In this document: piece after piece, positions 18,663 to 27,511 of the stretch
Layout of the letters: each line of letters opens with the position of its first letter
Position numbering within the stretch: position 1 is the stretch's first letter
Source of the DNA: Actinomycetota bacterium
GTDB taxonomy: Bacteria > Actinomycetota > Actinomycetes > S36-B12 > UBA10799
Direction: 5' to 3'
Length of the DNA: 39,220 nt
Assembly (NCBI GenBank): GCA_963169225.1
Contig: CAUJDH010000101.1
Span: 1 to 39,220, forward strand
Translations under genes and position numbers: made by a program
Notes under the pieces: model-generated
What the model was told of the DNA's origin: nothing
Databases searched by the model: none
Seen by the model: only the letters and a program-made list of their open reading frames with translations

Positions 18663-19437
18663 GCGCATTGATATTAGCGATCTGGATGCGTACTACGGCA
18701 ACTTCCTTGCCGTCGAAGATGTCAACCTCGCGATTGAGCCGCGACAAGTGACTGCCTTCATCGGGCCATCCGGCTGCGGCAAGTCAACCCTGCTGCGCAC
18801 GCTCAACCGTATGCACGAGGTGATTCCTGGTGCCTACGTTGACGGCAAGGTTGCGTTCGACGGTGAGGATATTTACGCCGAAGACGTTGATCCGGTCAAC
18901 GTGCGTCGCCTAATTGGCATGGTGTTCCAGCGACCGAACCCGTTCCCCACCATGTCGATCGCAGGCAACGTCGTGGCAGGTCTCAAGCTGGATCGCGGCC
19001 GCAAGGTCAAGAAGTCCGAGTTCGACGACATTGTGGAGCGTTCACTGCGCGGAGCCAATCTGTGGGACGAGGTCAAGGATCGACTAGATCGACCGGGCGC
19101 GGGACTCTCAGGTGGTCAGCAGCAGCGTCTGTGTATTGCGCGTGCGATCGCAGTGCAGCCACAAGTTTTGCTTATGGATGAGCCATGCTCGGCACTCGAT
19201 CCGATCTCGACGCTGGCTATCGAAGACTTGGTCCGCGAGCTGCGAGAGGATTACACCATCGTGATCGTGACCCACAATATGCAGCAGGCCGCTCGTATTA
19301 GTGATACCACCGCATTCTTCAACCTCGCGGCGGTCGGGGAGCCCGGCAAGCTGATCGAAGCAGGCCCAACGCAACAAATGTTCTCAAACCCAGCCAACAA
19401 GGCGACTGAGGATTACGTCACCGGTCGCTTTGGCTAA
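18655..19437 (+). CDS. pstB: Phosphate ABC transporter ATPase PstB
   Basis: This cytoplasmic ATPase subunit has 260 residues. Walker A is GPSGCGKST (~residues 38-46), the Q-loop lies in [11 protein letters not shown], the ABC signature is [16 protein letters not shown], Walker B is [12 protein letters not shown], and the H-loop is [31 protein letters not shown] and DYVTGRFG at the end are typical of PstB. AAGGGGGA provides a strong Shine-Dalgarno sequence. It is the last gene of pstSCAB and converges on the MutT1-like gene one base away, so no terminator fits between them. Confidence 0.97.
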   Translation: MAKRIDISDLDAYYGNFLAVEDVNLAIEPRQVTAFIGPSGCGKSTLLRTLNRMHEVIPGAYVDGKVAFDGEDIYAEDVDPVNVRRLIGMVFQRPNPFPTMSIAGNVVAGLKLDRGRKVKKSEFDDIVERSLRGANLWDEVKDRLDRPGAGLSGGQQQRLCIARAIAVQPQVLLMDEPCSALDPISTLAIEDLVRELREDYTIVIVTHNMQQAARISDTTAFFNLAAVGEPGKLIEAGPTQQMFSNPANKATEDYVTGRFG

Positions 19438-19438
19438 C

Positions 19439-20356
19439 TCATACCCCGTGGCGCTCTACTGCGACTACCTGGTACTCGCCTTTGGCTATGCGCTGACGGT
19501 GTAGGACGTAGAACTCGCCGGGTTTGAGTGGCTTAGCGAACACCTTGGCACCACCTTTGATCTTGAACTGTTCGGCAAGTGCCTTCAACAAATCGGGCAG
19601 CACCGGGCGGTGAGTGCACAGGACTGTCGGCGCCTTCTTGGTAGTGATCTTGGCTAACCGAGCTAGGGCTGCCTCTTTGTCGAGCGGAAAATCTACTTCG
19701 CTAAAAAGCGGTTCCAGCCGCAGCTGGTGATTGAAGTCCTGCGCGTACGGCGCAACTGTCGAGACGCAGCGGTTGGCCGGCGAGGTGTAGACGCGCGAGA
19801 TCCCGTACGCATTGAGGATCTCGGTGAGTGCGATCGCCTGCTGGCGACCGGCGACTGCCAACGGACGATCCATATCGCGCGACTTATTGCTCCACATAGC
19901 CCGGCGCATCGCCTTGGTGTGCCGCAAGATAACTAGTGCAGTCGTCTCGGGTTCCTTCACAGCTTCTTTGACGGTTTGGATGTCACGTCTGTGGGTGAGC
20001 TTCTTGAGTGCCTTGTCGATCGGGAACCATTCCATCTTGTCGACTTCGCCATTGGGCTCGAACTTGCCTTCTTGGCCGATCGTTGCGCGCCAATAGTGAA
20101 CGATCTTGGTGTCGCCATTGACTTTGTACTCTTGCGCCTTCAGCGGAACACCGAGCCGTACGGTAATTCCCGTCTCTTCCCAGGATTCGCGGAATCCACC
20201 GACGATAATCGGCTCACCGGTGTCTAATTTGCCTTTGGGAAGTGACCAGTCTTTGTGACGAGGCCGGTGGATCACACAGACTTGAGTTTGGCCGTCAACT
20301 TCCCGCAGTAGGGCTACGCCTGCTGCATGGATCTTGTGCTTAGTTGGTCGACGCAT
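19439..20356 (-). CDS. mutT1: NUDIX hydrolase-histidine phosphatase fusion (MutT1-like)
   Basis: This is a two-domain enzyme of 305 residues. The N-terminal NUDIX domain contains a complete box, GKLDTGEPIIVGGFRESWEETGI (residues 42-64). The C-terminal domain is a SixA-like histidine phosphatase with LVILRHTKAMRR (His146) and the second catalytic His in VLCTHRPVLPDLL. The arrangement matches mycobacterial MutT1, which hydrolyses 8-oxo-(d)GTP and diadenosine polyphosphates. It is probably the last gene of mshD-ppk-CHAD-mutT1, one base after the CHAD gene. Sitting among polyphosphate genes, it could also act on polyphosphate or inositol phosphates, but this is inference. Confidence 0.9.
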   Translation of the reverse strand: MRRPTKHKIHAAGVALLREVDGQTQVCVIHRPRHKDWSLPKGKLDTGEPIIVGGFRESWEETGITVRLGVPLKAQEYKVNGDTKIVHYWRATIGQEGKFEPNGEVDKMEWFPIDKALKKLTHRRDIQTVKEAVKEPETTALVILRHTKAMRRAMWSNKSRDMDRPLAVAGRQQAIALTEILNAYGISRVYTSPANRCVSTVAPYAQDFNHQLRLEPLFSEVDFPLDKEAALARLAKITTKKAPTVLCTHRPVLPDLLKALAEQFKIKGGAKVFAKPLKPGEFYVLHRQRIAKGEYQVVAVERHGV

Positions 20357-20357
20357 A

Positions 20358-21359
20358 TTAACCCAGCTGAGTGTGTCGGAAGATCCGTTGGATCTCGGGC
20401 CACACCCGCTCGAACTCCGTCCTGTCGTGAATCTCGGTCTCGTATTCGCGCTCGTGTGCCAGTCCCAGTGAGAAGCCAGTCGGGCCGTCGATTCCTTCGG
20501 TTCCCGCCAGTTCCTTCAGCAAGTCCTGAGCGATACACGCATCTTGATGATCCCCCAATATGTCGGTAATTTCTGACATTGCGAGGTCGAGTCTTTGGGC
20601 AGGGCCACCGAATACAACCTTGAGTGCGTCGGCGCTGTAGCGCACTCGTTTGGCTGTTATGCGGGCTTTATGCCAGGCTTCGGCCGGCCCGTCCATCCGT
20701 AGTTCGTGGACTTGGCGCTCAAGTTTGCGGAAGGAACTGGTCACCAATTCGGGTAGAACTTCGCGCGCAGGCAGCTCGGCAAGCGAGGTGAGCTTCGGGT
20801 TTTCAGCTGCTTTCACCAAAGTGTTTAGCAGTTGGTCGTGACGCTCGAGGTCGAGGAAGCTCATCGCGTGTTCGCGGGCCTCTAGTTCGCGGGCCTCAAG
20901 GTAGGGAGCTAATGCCGCCTGGACTCGTTCAGCATCGGCCGTATTCAAATCGCCTGCATGGCGAGCTAGCCGCTCGGCAATTACTTCGGTGTCGCGTGCA
21001 GCACCGAGTTCACCTGCTGCCCATCCGAGTTCGGTGCGCAACTCCTCAGCCCACTGTTCGTCAAATAGTGGTTTGAATGCCTTGAGCGCTGAGCGCAGTT
21101 TGCGAGCAGCGACGCGCATTTGGTGAACAGAGTCTGGCTCATCGCGGCGAACACGTTGATCTTGCAGAGCAAAGGCCTTGGCGTATTTGGCGACGATCCC
21201 TCGAATCGCGAAGCTAGCTGGCTGGTCGGGTGTGCTGGGTTCAGGTACCTGAATCAGTGCGACGAACCCAGTCTCCGGTTCGACAGCTTCGATCGGTGCG
21301 GCATTCGCAGCCGCACCGACGGTCTCAATCAGCGTTGAGGCTTCGACTGGTTGCGACAT
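20358..21359 (-). CDS. CHAD domain protein (polyphosphate-binding)
   Basis: This helical protein (333 residues from this start) has a CHAD domain from ~residue 45. It shows the conserved His/Arg/Lys pattern: SVHQMRVAARKLRSALKAFKPLFD, LGAARDTEVIAERL, AWHKARITAKRVRYSADAL and LGDHQDACIAQDLL. CHAD domains bind polyphosphate through basic grooves and associate with polyphosphate granules. The ATG at 21359 has a strong AAGGGGGAG sequence just upstream. An in-frame ATG at 21389 overlaps the ppk stop by four bases and is an alternative. It directly follows ppk and precedes the NUDIX-phosphatase gene. Confidence 0.9.
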   Translation of the reverse strand: MSQPVEASTLIETVGAAANAAPIEAVEPETGFVALIQVPEPSTPDQPASFAIRGIVAKYAKAFALQDQRVRRDEPDSVHQMRVAARKLRSALKAFKPLFDEQWAEELRTELGWAAGELGAARDTEVIAERLARHAGDLNTADAERVQAALAPYLEARELEAREHAMSFLDLERHDQLLNTLVKAAENPKLTSLAELPAREVLPELVTSSFRKLERQVHELRMDGPAEAWHKARITAKRVRYSADALKVVFGGPAQRLDLAMSEITDILGDHQDACIAQDLLKELAGTEGIDGPTGFSLGLAHEREYETEIHDRTEFERVWPEIQRIFRHTQLG

Positions 21360-21385
21360 CTGCTCCCCCTTGCCTGCCAAGTCAC

Positions 21386-23503
21386 TCATCCCGGAATCTG
21401 TCCCGATAGGCGAGAGTGACGAGTGTTGATCAAGTGGGTCTGCAGATCCATAAGGCGCTCCCCGTTGCTGTCTCTAAGAACACCGCGCCAGGTGTTGTCT
21501 GACTCCAAATGCCACGATGCGGTTCCCTCATCGAAACTGAGGTCGAGCAGGTTGGCGATCTCGGCAATGTGATGCTCTTCGGGGATCCGTAGCAAGGTTT
21601 CGACTCGGCGATCAAGATTGCGGTGCATCAAGTCGGCAGAACCGATAAACACTTCGGTGTCACCGCCGTTGGCAAATTCGTAGATCCGCGAGTGTTCAAG
21701 GAACCGGCCCAGGATGCTGCGTACCTGGATCGTCTCGCTCAAGCCCGGCACGCCTGCCCGCAGTGCACAGATTCCGCGCACACAAATGTCGACGGGAACG
21801 CCGACTTGGGAGGCGCGATACAGCGAATCGATGATCTGTTCATCCACGATCGAATTGCACTTGAATCGGATCCGAGCAGGCAATCCGTTTTGGAAGTTCT
21901 CAATCTCGCGGTCGATCCGGTGTACAAGTCCAGAGCGAACATCGTGCGGTGCAACCAGGAGCCGGTCATAGTCAGTGTTGAGTGAGTAGCCCGAAAGCCG
22001 GTTGAACAGGTTCGCGACATCCTCGCCAACCTCTTCGTTGGCCGATAGTACGCCCAGGTCTTCGTACAGTCTGGCCGTTTTGGGGTGGTAATTGCCGGTG
22101 CCGATGTGGCAGTAGCGAACCAGCTTGCCGCCTTCGTCGCGCACGACCATTGACAACTTGCAGTGGGTCTTGAGGCCGACAAGTCCGTAGACCACGTGCA
22201 CGCCGGCTCGTTCCAGTTTGCGCGCCCAAGTGATGTTGGCTTCTTCATCGAAACGCGCCTTGATTTCGACTAGCGCCAGCACCTGTTTGCCGGCTTGAGC
22301 TGCGTCAATCAGCGCATCGATGATCGGTGAATCACCCGAGGTTCGGTACAGGGTTTGTTTGATCGCGAGCACCTTGCGGTCTGCCGCAGCCTGCTCCAAG
22401 AACCGTTGCACACTCGTGGAGAAGGAGTCGTATGGGTGATGCAGCAGCACATCGCCGCGCTTCATAGCCTCGAACACATCTGGCTCAGAGGCAGTCTCGG
22501 CCTCGACCAACTCGGCATTGGTTTTAGGTAGAAACGCAGGATCTTTGAGGTCGTCGCGATCCAGGTTCACCAAGGTCCAAAGGCCTGTCAGGTCCAGTGG
22601 CCCAGGGAGTTTGACGACTTCTTCTTCGTTGACGCCTAGTTCGCGCACCAGCAGGTCGAGCACATCGTCATCGATCGACTCCTCGACTTCCAGACGCACT
22701 GGCGGACCGAAGCGGCGACGCATGAGCTCGCGTTCTAGCGCCTTAAGTAGATTTTCGGCATCGTCCTCTTCCACCTCGACGTCCTCGTTGCGTGTGACGC
22801 GGAAGGTGTGGTGTTGCAGGATTTCCATGCCAGGGAACAGCGCCTCAAGATTTGCTGCGATCAGGTCTTCAAGCGGAGTGAATCGTTGCGAGCCAACTTG
22901 CACGAACCGGGGCAGAGTTTCTGGCACTTTGACGCGGGCAAAGTATTCGATCCCAGTTTCTGGATTCCGGATCGCCACGGCGAGGCTGATCGACAAACCA
23001 GAAATATACGGGAACGGGTGAGCCGGATCCACGGCCAGAGGCGTCAGGACTGGGAACACGTGGTTTTGGAAGAACTCGTCAGTATTGAGGCGCTCCTCGT
23101 CGGTGAGTTCAGTCCATCTGGCGAGCTCGATCCCCTCCTGAGCCAAGGCCGGCAGGATCTCTTCGTGGAATAGATCTGCATGTCGACGCATGAGTCCATG
23201 GCTCTCGGCGAGAACGGCCTCATGGACCTCGCGCGGAAGTAAACCGCTGGCAGCACGCTGGGCGATCCCGGTGGCGATGCGGCGACGCAGGCCCGCGACG
23301 CGAACCATGTAGAACTCGTCGAGATTGCTGGCAAAAATCGCGAGAAACTTTGTTCGCTCCAGCAACGGAGCTTCGGGGTCTTCGGCCAGCTCAAGCACGC
23401 GACGGTTGAAGGCGATCCATGACAATTCACGGTCGATGAACCGGTCGTCCGGGAGCTCTTGGCTCTCTGACGTGACGTCGACTACTTCGAGGGACTCAGA
23501 CAT
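21386..23503 (-). CDS. ppk: Polyphosphate kinase 1
   Basis: This 705-residue PPK1 transfers the gamma-phosphate of ATP reversibly to polyphosphate. The N-terminal helical domain is [33 protein letters not shown] follows. The catalytic domains contain [36 protein letters not shown], and the phosphorylated-His motif [21 protein letters not shown], with His466 the expected phospho-histidine. [18 protein letters not shown] near the C-terminus is also diagnostic. It starts inside the end of mshD (8-base overlap) and its stop touches the CHAD gene. With Pst and Pit next door it couples phosphate uptake to storage. Confidence 0.97.
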   Translation of the reverse strand: MSESLEVVDVTSESQELPDDRFIDRELSWIAFNRRVLELAEDPEAPLLERTKFLAIFASNLDEFYMVRVAGLRRRIATGIAQRAASGLLPREVHEAVLAESHGLMRRHADLFHEEILPALAQEGIELARWTELTDEERLNTDEFFQNHVFPVLTPLAVDPAHPFPYISGLSISLAVAIRNPETGIEYFARVKVPETLPRFVQVGSQRFTPLEDLIAANLEALFPGMEILQHHTFRVTRNEDVEVEEDDAENLLKALERELMRRRFGPPVRLEVEESIDDDVLDLLVRELGVNEEEVVKLPGPLDLTGLWTLVNLDRDDLKDPAFLPKTNAELVEAETASEPDVFEAMKRGDVLLHHPYDSFSTSVQRFLEQAAADRKVLAIKQTLYRTSGDSPIIDALIDAAQAGKQVLALVEIKARFDEEANITWARKLERAGVHVVYGLVGLKTHCKLSMVVRDEGGKLVRYCHIGTGNYHPKTARLYEDLGVLSANEEVGEDVANLFNRLSGYSLNTDYDRLLVAPHDVRSGLVHRIDREIENFQNGLPARIRFKCNSIVDEQIIDSLYRASQVGVPVDICVRGICALRAGVPGLSETIQVRSILGRFLEHSRIYEFANGGDTEVFIGSADLMHRNLDRRVETLLRIPEEHHIAEIANLLDLSFDEGTASWHLESDNTWRGVLRDSNGERLMDLQTHLINTRHSRLSGQIPG

Positions 23504-24413
23504 GGCCTAAGCCTGCCAGATACTGCGTGTCTCGCGCCAACTCGGTGAAGCCAAGCTTCCGGTACAGCGCCAGCGCTTTGACATTCTTGGCATCTACATA
23601 TAGCTGCACTTTGATTGCACCTTCGTCCGCTAATTGGCTCAGCCCGGCGTTCGTGAGCAGTGCGCCAAGTCCTAGGCCCTCGGATCCGGGGGCTACTGCG
23701 AGCACGTACACCTCGCCGACTGCGCCTTCTTGTTTGGTCCAATGTGCCCCGCGCAAAGTGCCTTCACGGTCGAAGAGCAGGAGGAATCCGTCCTCGTTGA
23801 ACCAGTCTTCTTGGTAGCGAGCTCTCAGGTCGTCAACCGTCCAAGCTGCTTGGTCTGGCAAGTCCGCGAATGCTTGTCGGTTGAGATCGAGCCAAGTGTC
23901 CTCATCGGTCTCTGGACTGAACGAGCGCAACTGCCATCCATCAGGCACTTTGGATTGTTCGATTTGGTCATTGAGTGGTTTTTCCATGATTACGAGTTGA
24001 CGGGCAACAGGCCATCCGCGAGCTTGGGCCAAGCGCCCAGTAGCAGTGTCTGCACCGTGATCCCACGTCACGACCGAAGGTGCCGGTGGATTGTTGGCAA
24101 GCTCGTCGAACACTAGTTGCACCCAGTCGACTGGGTTGTCCACCCCGAGGTCGGCAACGAATTCGGCGACAGGCGGATCCATTCGGGTGTCTACAACCCC
24201 TGCAGCGTGGAGGCCACCATTGCCATCACGAGCGACTAAGAAAAGCCCGTCGGATTTCTCCTGTGCAGTATCGGTCTCGCGCGCATCTTCGGGCGCATTC
24301 ACAACGAGAGCTAAGGCCTGGTCGCTCAACTGAGTGCCAGACCCAAGCTCGCGCAACTCCGTCTTGGCGCCGGGTGCCAAGTGTCTGGAGGTTTCGATCG
24401 AGTGGGGAGTCAC
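23496..24413 (-). CDS. mshD: Mycothiol synthase
   Basis: MshD acetylates Cys-GlcN-Ins to give mycothiol, the low-molecular-weight thiol of actinomycetes. The 305-residue length and two tandem GNAT domains fit. The C-terminal, active domain contains [33 protein letters not shown] (acetyl-CoA loop, a variant of Q/RxxGxG/A) and [21 protein letters not shown]. The N-terminal degenerate GNAT includes [21 protein letters not shown]. The start is a GTG at 24413 with a poor Shine-Dalgarno sequence, so the precise start is less certain. It is divergent from glnR and leads the ppk-CHAD-mutT1 unit. Confidence 0.93.
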   Translation of the reverse strand: MTPHSIETSRHLAPGAKTELRELGSGTQLSDQALALVVNAPEDARETDTAQEKSDGLFLVARDGNGGLHAAGVVDTRMDPPVAEFVADLGVDNPVDWVQLVFDELANNPPAPSVVTWDHGADTATGRLAQARGWPVARQLVIMEKPLNDQIEQSKVPDGWQLRSFSPETDEDTWLDLNRQAFADLPDQAAWTVDDLRARYQEDWFNEDGFLLLFDREGTLRGAHWTKQEGAVGEVYVLAVAPGSEGLGLGALLTNAGLSQLADEGAIKVQLYVDAKNVKALALYRKLGFTELARDTQYLAGLGHV

Positions 24414-24450
24414 GATCTGACTCTACGGGTGTATTCGGTCACTTGCAGTA

Positions 24451-24477
24451 CCGACAATTCCCTGTTTCCCCTAGACT
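24451..24477 (+). promoter_or_regulatory. Candidate glnR promoter
   Basis: A -10-like TAGACT (24472-24477) lies downstream of CCGACA (24451-24456) with a 15-base spacer. The predicted transcript would carry a ~70-base leader with a small GCAGG/CCTGC hairpin (about 24500-24514), ending in GGGAGG before the TTG start. The -35 element is weak. Confidence 0.35.
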
Positions 24478-24552
24478 TATAGGAGTGTCCTCAGCTAGGC
24501 CAGCAGGTTCTCCTGCGGGATCACCCACGCGATCCATGGAAGGGAGGCCGAC

Positions 24553-25299
24553 TTGAGTTCGCTATTGCTCCTGACAAACACGCTCTCCGCAAGTGTCGAG
24601 GTGTTACCAGCGCTCGGCCTCTTGCAGCATCAAGTGCGTGTGCTCGCGGCCGATGGCACCCAGTTACTCGACGCACCTGACGCGGATGTCATCTTGGTTG
24701 ATGGTCGCAGTGACCTGTCGAATATTCGCTCTCTTTGCCGCGTCATCCTCGCCACTGGCAACGAATCACCAGTGATTCTCGTAGTCGCTGAGGGTGGGCT
24801 GATCGCCGTTAACTCTGATTGGGGAGTCGACGATGTGATCTTGGCGACCGCCGGACCCGCTGAACTCGACGCCCGTATTCGATTGGCAGTGGGACGTGCA
24901 AACGACGGTGACGATGTCAATCAAGAGGAGATCCGCAATGGTGATCTCGTTATCGATGAAGCTGCCTATTCGGCCAAGATTCGTGGCCGGGCATTAGACC
25001 TGACCTTCAAAGAGTTTGAACTGCTCAAGTACTTGGCCCAGCATCCCGGACGCGTATTCACGCGCACGCAGTTGTTACAAGAAGTGTGGGGATACGACTA
25101 CTTCGGAGGTACCCGCACTGTTGACGTTCACGTGCGGCGTCTGCGTTCCAAGCTGGGCGCCGAGAACGAAGGCTTGATTGGCACGGTAAGGAATGTCGGA
25201 TACCGTTTTGTCGTTGCACCTACCGAACATGTGAACGATAGTGACGGCGCGAGTCTCGACACTCAAGCTGGAACCGAAGTGGGAGCGGATCAAAACTAA
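24553..25299 (+). CDS. glnR: Orphan OmpR-type nitrogen regulator GlnR
   Basis: This 248-residue DNA-binding protein has an atypical receiver (1-~118) and a winged-helix domain (~130-222: [60 protein letters not shown]). The opening MSSLLLLTN, the ADVILVDGR block with Asp50, and [20 protein letters not shown] match Streptomyces GlnR as I remember it, including the conserved Asp50 used for dimerisation rather than phosphorylation. GlnR controls glnA, amtB and other nitrogen genes and cross-talks with PhoP. There is no partner kinase. The TTG at 24553 is well positioned behind GGGAGG. It overlaps the thioredoxin gene by one base. Confidence 0.92.
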   Translation: MSSLLLLTNTLSASVEVLPALGLLQHQVRVLAADGTQLLDAPDADVILVDGRSDLSNIRSLCRVILATGNESPVILVVAEGGLIAVNSDWGVDDVILATAGPAELDARIRLAVGRANDGDDVNQEEIRNGDLVIDEAAYSAKIRGRALDLTFKEFELLKYLAQHPGRVFTRTQLLQEVWGYDYFGGTRTVDVHVRRLRSKLGAENEGLIGTVRNVGYRFVVAPTEHVNDSDGASLDTQAGTEVGADQN

Positions 25300-25769
25300 T
25301 GTCTCAACAAGGGCTCTGGATCGTATGCGCGGTTCTCGTCATTGTCGGATTCGGCGGTGCTTGGCTCAAACGAAATAACGGCAAATTCAAAGAGTCCGAA
25401 GCTACTGAACAAGGCGACGAACTCGTCCTTACCGAGGCTGAACTTGGTCAGCCGCTGGGGTCGTCGCTTACGGTGGTGCAGTTCTCGTCCACGTTCTGTC
25501 AGCCATGCATCTCTACTAAGCGGGTCATCGCTTTTGTGCTGGACAAAGTGACGGTACCCGGTATCGAGAGCGTTGAGATCAATGCTGAGGAGAACCTCGA
25601 TCTCACAAGAGACTTATCGATAATGCGCACGCCGACGGTCTTGTTGGTAAATCCGGACGGCAAGGTTGTGTCGCGAGCCAGTGGGGAGCTTCGTCCGCAA
25701 CAGTTCGTTGGGGCTCTCGGACAGGCATTAGGTTTCGACGGTGCATCCGTTGACGTAAGCATCCGCTGA
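25299..25769 (+). CDS. Membrane-anchored thioredoxin-like protein
   Basis: This 156-residue protein has an N-terminal transmembrane helix (~residues 5-23), with a charged linker and then a thioredoxin fold. The active site is FSSTFCQPCISTKR (Cys67-x-x-Cys70), with the cis-Pro in MRTPTVLLV. The WC-type Trp of classical thioredoxin is replaced by Phe. It is coupled to glnR through TAATG. It probably reduces or exchanges disulfides at the membrane; which face carries the domain depends on topology and is not settled. The gene precedes the sulfur operon, and the two are commonly neighbours in actinomycetes as far as I recall. Confidence 0.88.
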   Translation: MSQQGLWIVCAVLVIVGFGGAWLKRNNGKFKESEATEQGDELVLTEAELGQPLGSSLTVVQFSSTFCQPCISTKRVIAFVLDKVTVPGIESVEINAEENLDLTRDLSIMRTPTVLLVNPDGKVVSRASGELRPQQFVGALGQALGFDGASVDVSIR

Positions 25770-25820
25770 TCTGAAAACTGAACAACGGTATTTGAGTAAC
25801 CGCCCAATAACCACACTTAA

Positions 25821-25833
25821 CTCACTTAGTGAG
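25821..25833. repeat. CTCAC-TTA-GTGAG inverted repeat
   Basis: A perfect 5-bp inverted repeat with a 3-base loop stands in the gap between the thioredoxin gene and the leader-peptide promoter. It lacks a U-tract, so it is a weak terminator candidate, or an operator just upstream of the -35 element at 25850. Confidence 0.35.
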
Positions 25834-25849
25834 AAATGGGCCCCCGGTA

Positions 25850-25878
25850 TCGACAATGGAAAACAAATCCTTTAGTCT
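25850..25878 (+). promoter_or_regulatory. Promoter of the sulfur operon leader
   Basis: TCGACA (25850-25855) and TAGTCT (25873-25878) are separated by 17 bases, a good fit to a primary-sigma promoter. Transcription would start near 25885, about 16 bases before the leader-peptide ATG. Confidence 0.5.
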
Positions 25879-25900
25879 CGTATTTATGTCTACACAGGTC

Positions 25901-25966
25901 ATGCTGACGAAGCGTCGTGCGGTTGATTTCTGCCGCATGTGTACCTGTATGTGTTCCTCCTGCTAG
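25901..25966 (+). CDS. Cysteine-rich leader peptide (cysteine attenuator)
   Basis: This 21-codon reading frame runs from ATG 25901 to TAG 25964. Its product begins MLTKRRAVDFCR and holds five Cys among its last eleven residues (positions 11, 14, 16, 18 and 21), using both TGC and TGT. I recall short Cys leader peptides with an RRxVDxCR-like core ahead of sulfur genes in actinomycetes, and polycysteine uORFs that act as cysteine-responsive attenuators in mycobacteria. Stalling of a ribosome on the Cys codons would signal low Cys-tRNA. The leader lies 119 bases upstream of the DUF4395 gene and downstream of a plausible promoter. It has only a weak AGG before its start, so it may be read with a very short 5' leader. 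Confidence 0.8.
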   Translation: MLTKRRAVDFCRMCTCMCSSC

Positions 25967-26085
25967 AGGTCTCGTCGCGCATTTGCGCTTTCGCACTTCA
26001 GCAGACCCGCAAGGTCTGCCCCTAGCCATGTCACCAGAACTTCAGACTCACTCGTGGAACTTCACGATCCAAGGAACAGGCAAAC
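25967..26085 (+). promoter_or_regulatory. Attenuator-like leader RNA after the Cys peptide
   Basis: A perfect hairpin, GCAGACC-CGCAA-GGTCTGC, lies at 26001-26019. The GGTCT at 25968-25972, just past the peptide stop, could pair instead with the AGACC of that hairpin, giving mutually exclusive structures. TGTTCCT within the Cys codons (25952-25958) is complementary over 7 bases to AGGAACA at 26072-26078. That stretch overlaps the AAGGA Shine-Dalgarno sequence of the DUF4395 gene. A stalled ribosome would cover TGTTCCT and free the Shine-Dalgarno. No U-tract follows the hairpin, so translational rather than transcriptional attenuation is favoured. The pairings are by eye only. Confidence 0.55.
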
Positions 26086-26568
26086 ATGTCAGAATCACAG
26101 TTCAATTCGAACAGCACTCAAACGGGTACTGCCGCGCCCAAAAAAGTTGACCCGCGCGGTCCGCGGTTCGGTGCTGCAGTCACTGCAGTCGTTCTGATTC
26201 TCGCCCTTTTATTTGGTCCGAGTTCGCCAGTCACCCTAGGGTTGTTGATTCTTCAAACCATCGCATTCGCGCTAGGTGGCTTGGTTGGTCTGCAATACCA
26301 GCCGTACGGCTTCATCTACAGCAGGTTGGTGCGTCCACGTTTGCAACCGCCCGCGGAACTTGAAGATGTCAGGCCACCGCAGTTCGCACAGCTTGTTGGC
26401 CTGGTGTTCGCGCTGCTGGCTTTGATCGGGTACCTCGCAGGACTGTCCGTGTTGTTTTATGCAGCTTTAATTTTGGCTCTAGTAGCAGCACTCCTCAACG
26501 CTGTATTCAACTTCTGTCTGGGTTGCGAAATTTATCTGCTTGCAGCTCGGTTGGGTAAGAAGGCTTAG
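26086..26568 (+). CDS. DUF4395 membrane protein
   Basis: This 160-residue inner-membrane protein has about four hydrophobic segments (near residues 24-38, 45-65, 100-122 and 124-145). Family marks include DPRGPRFGAAVTAVV near the N-terminus, the YRLV-like cytosolic patch FIYSRLVRPRLQPP, and NFCLGCEIYLL with a CxxC near the C-terminus. DUF4395 proteins are uncharacterised but are typically found beside thioredoxin and sulfurtransferase genes in actinobacteria. The CxxC and the Cys-controlled leader suggest a role in handling sulfur or thiols across the membrane. AAGGA stands ten bases before the ATG. Confidence 0.88.
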   Translation: MSESQFNSNSTQTGTAAPKKVDPRGPRFGAAVTAVVLILALLFGPSSPVTLGLLILQTIAFALGGLVGLQYQPYGFIYSRLVRPRLQPPAELEDVRPPQFAQLVGLVFALLALIGYLAGLSVLFYAALILALVAALLNAVFNFCLGCEIYLLAARLGKKA

Positions 26569-26644
26569 CTCGTTAAGTATCAATCCCCCTAAAGAAAATC
26601 GAAAATCACATAAGAAGTTTCATCAAAAGAAAAGGAAAAGATCA

Positions 26645-27511
26645 ATGAGTCGAGAGACATCACTCGTCACCGCTGACTGGGTGGAAGAGAATCTGGACAA
26701 CGACAAAGTAGTTCTTGTCGAGGTCGACGAAGACACCGCTGCATACGATCTCAACCACATCCGTGGCGCGGTTCGTATCGACTGGAAGGATGATCTTCAG
26801 GACCCAGTCCGTCGTGACTTCGTCAACAAGGAGCAGTTCGAGGCACTTTTGAGCCAGCGTGGAATCGGCAACGATGACATCGTCGTTCTCTACGGTGGCA
26901 ACAACAACTGGTTCGCTGCTTACGCCTACTGGTACTTCAAGCTGTACGGCCACGGTGACGTGCGTCTGCTTGATGGTGGCCGCAAGAAGTGGGAGCTCGA
27001 TTCTCGTGAGCTCGTTACCGAGGTTCCCGAGCGTGCCGCAACCACTTATGTTGCTCAGGAGCAGGACACCTCGATCCGCGCATTCCGCGACGATGTCGAG
27101 GATGCAATCGGTTCGGAGAACCTGGTCGATGTTCGTTCGCCAGACGAGTTCTCCGGCAAGCTACTTGCTCCGGCTCACTTGCCACAGGAGCAGTCGCAGC
27201 GTCCAGGTCACATTCCAACAGCCGCCAACATTCCGTGGTCCAAGACCGCGAACGATGACGGCACCTTCCTCGCCGATGAGGCGCTTACCGCGCTATACGA
27301 GGCTGAGAATGTTGATCTTGGCAAGGACACCATCGCTTACTGCCGGATCGGTGAGCGCTCGGCTCACACCTGGTTCGTGCTGCACGAGATCCTCGGTGTT
27401 CCGAACGTCAAAAACTACGACGGCTCGTGGACCGAGTGGGGTTCACTTGTTGGCGTTCCTGTCCAACTAGGTTCAGAGGCAGGTTCGCCTGCAGGAGGAG
27501 GCTCACTATGA
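26645..27511 (+). CDS. Thiosulfate sulfurtransferase (tandem rhodanese, SseA/CysA2 type)
   Basis: This cytoplasmic enzyme of 288 residues has two rhodanese domains. The N-terminal one (~1-130) is inactive (VLVEVDEDTAAYDLNHIRGAVRIDW). The C-terminal one carries the active loop YCRIGERSAHT with Cys233 as persulfide carrier; CRIGERS is the loop of mycobacterial CysA2-type sulfurtransferases. It transfers sulfane sulfur from thiosulfate or 3-mercaptopyruvate to acceptors. The ATG at 26645 follows AAGGAAAAG. The frame is open to 26540, but the A-rich upstream part is not family sequence. It is coupled to DUF1416 (ATGA overlap) and lies in the operon controlled by the Cys leader. Confidence 0.94.
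   Translation: MSRETSLVTADWVEENLDNDKVVLVEVDEDTAAYDLNHIRGAVRIDWKDDLQDPVRRDFVNKEQFEALLSQRGIGNDDIVVLYGGNNNWFAAYAYWYFKLYGHGDVRLLDGGRKKWELDSRELVTEVPERAATTYVAQEQDTSIRAFRDDVEDAIGSENLVDVRSPDEFSGKLLAPAHLPQEQSQRPGHIPTAANIPWSKTANDDGTFLADEALTALYEAENVDLGKDTIAYCRIGERSAHTWFVLHEILGVPNVKNYDGSWTEWGSLVGVPVQLGSEAGSPAGGGSL

Noticed and set aside
26001-26019. GCAGACC/GGTCTGC hairpin as an intrinsic terminator
   Set aside because: No U-tract follows; the next bases are CCCTAGCC. A role in attenuation by pairing is more likely.
25917-26150. 77-codon frame overlapping the Cys leader and the DUF4395 start
   Set aside because: It overlaps the DUF4395 start in another frame, has no family match that I know, and its composition looks like read-through of the structured leader.
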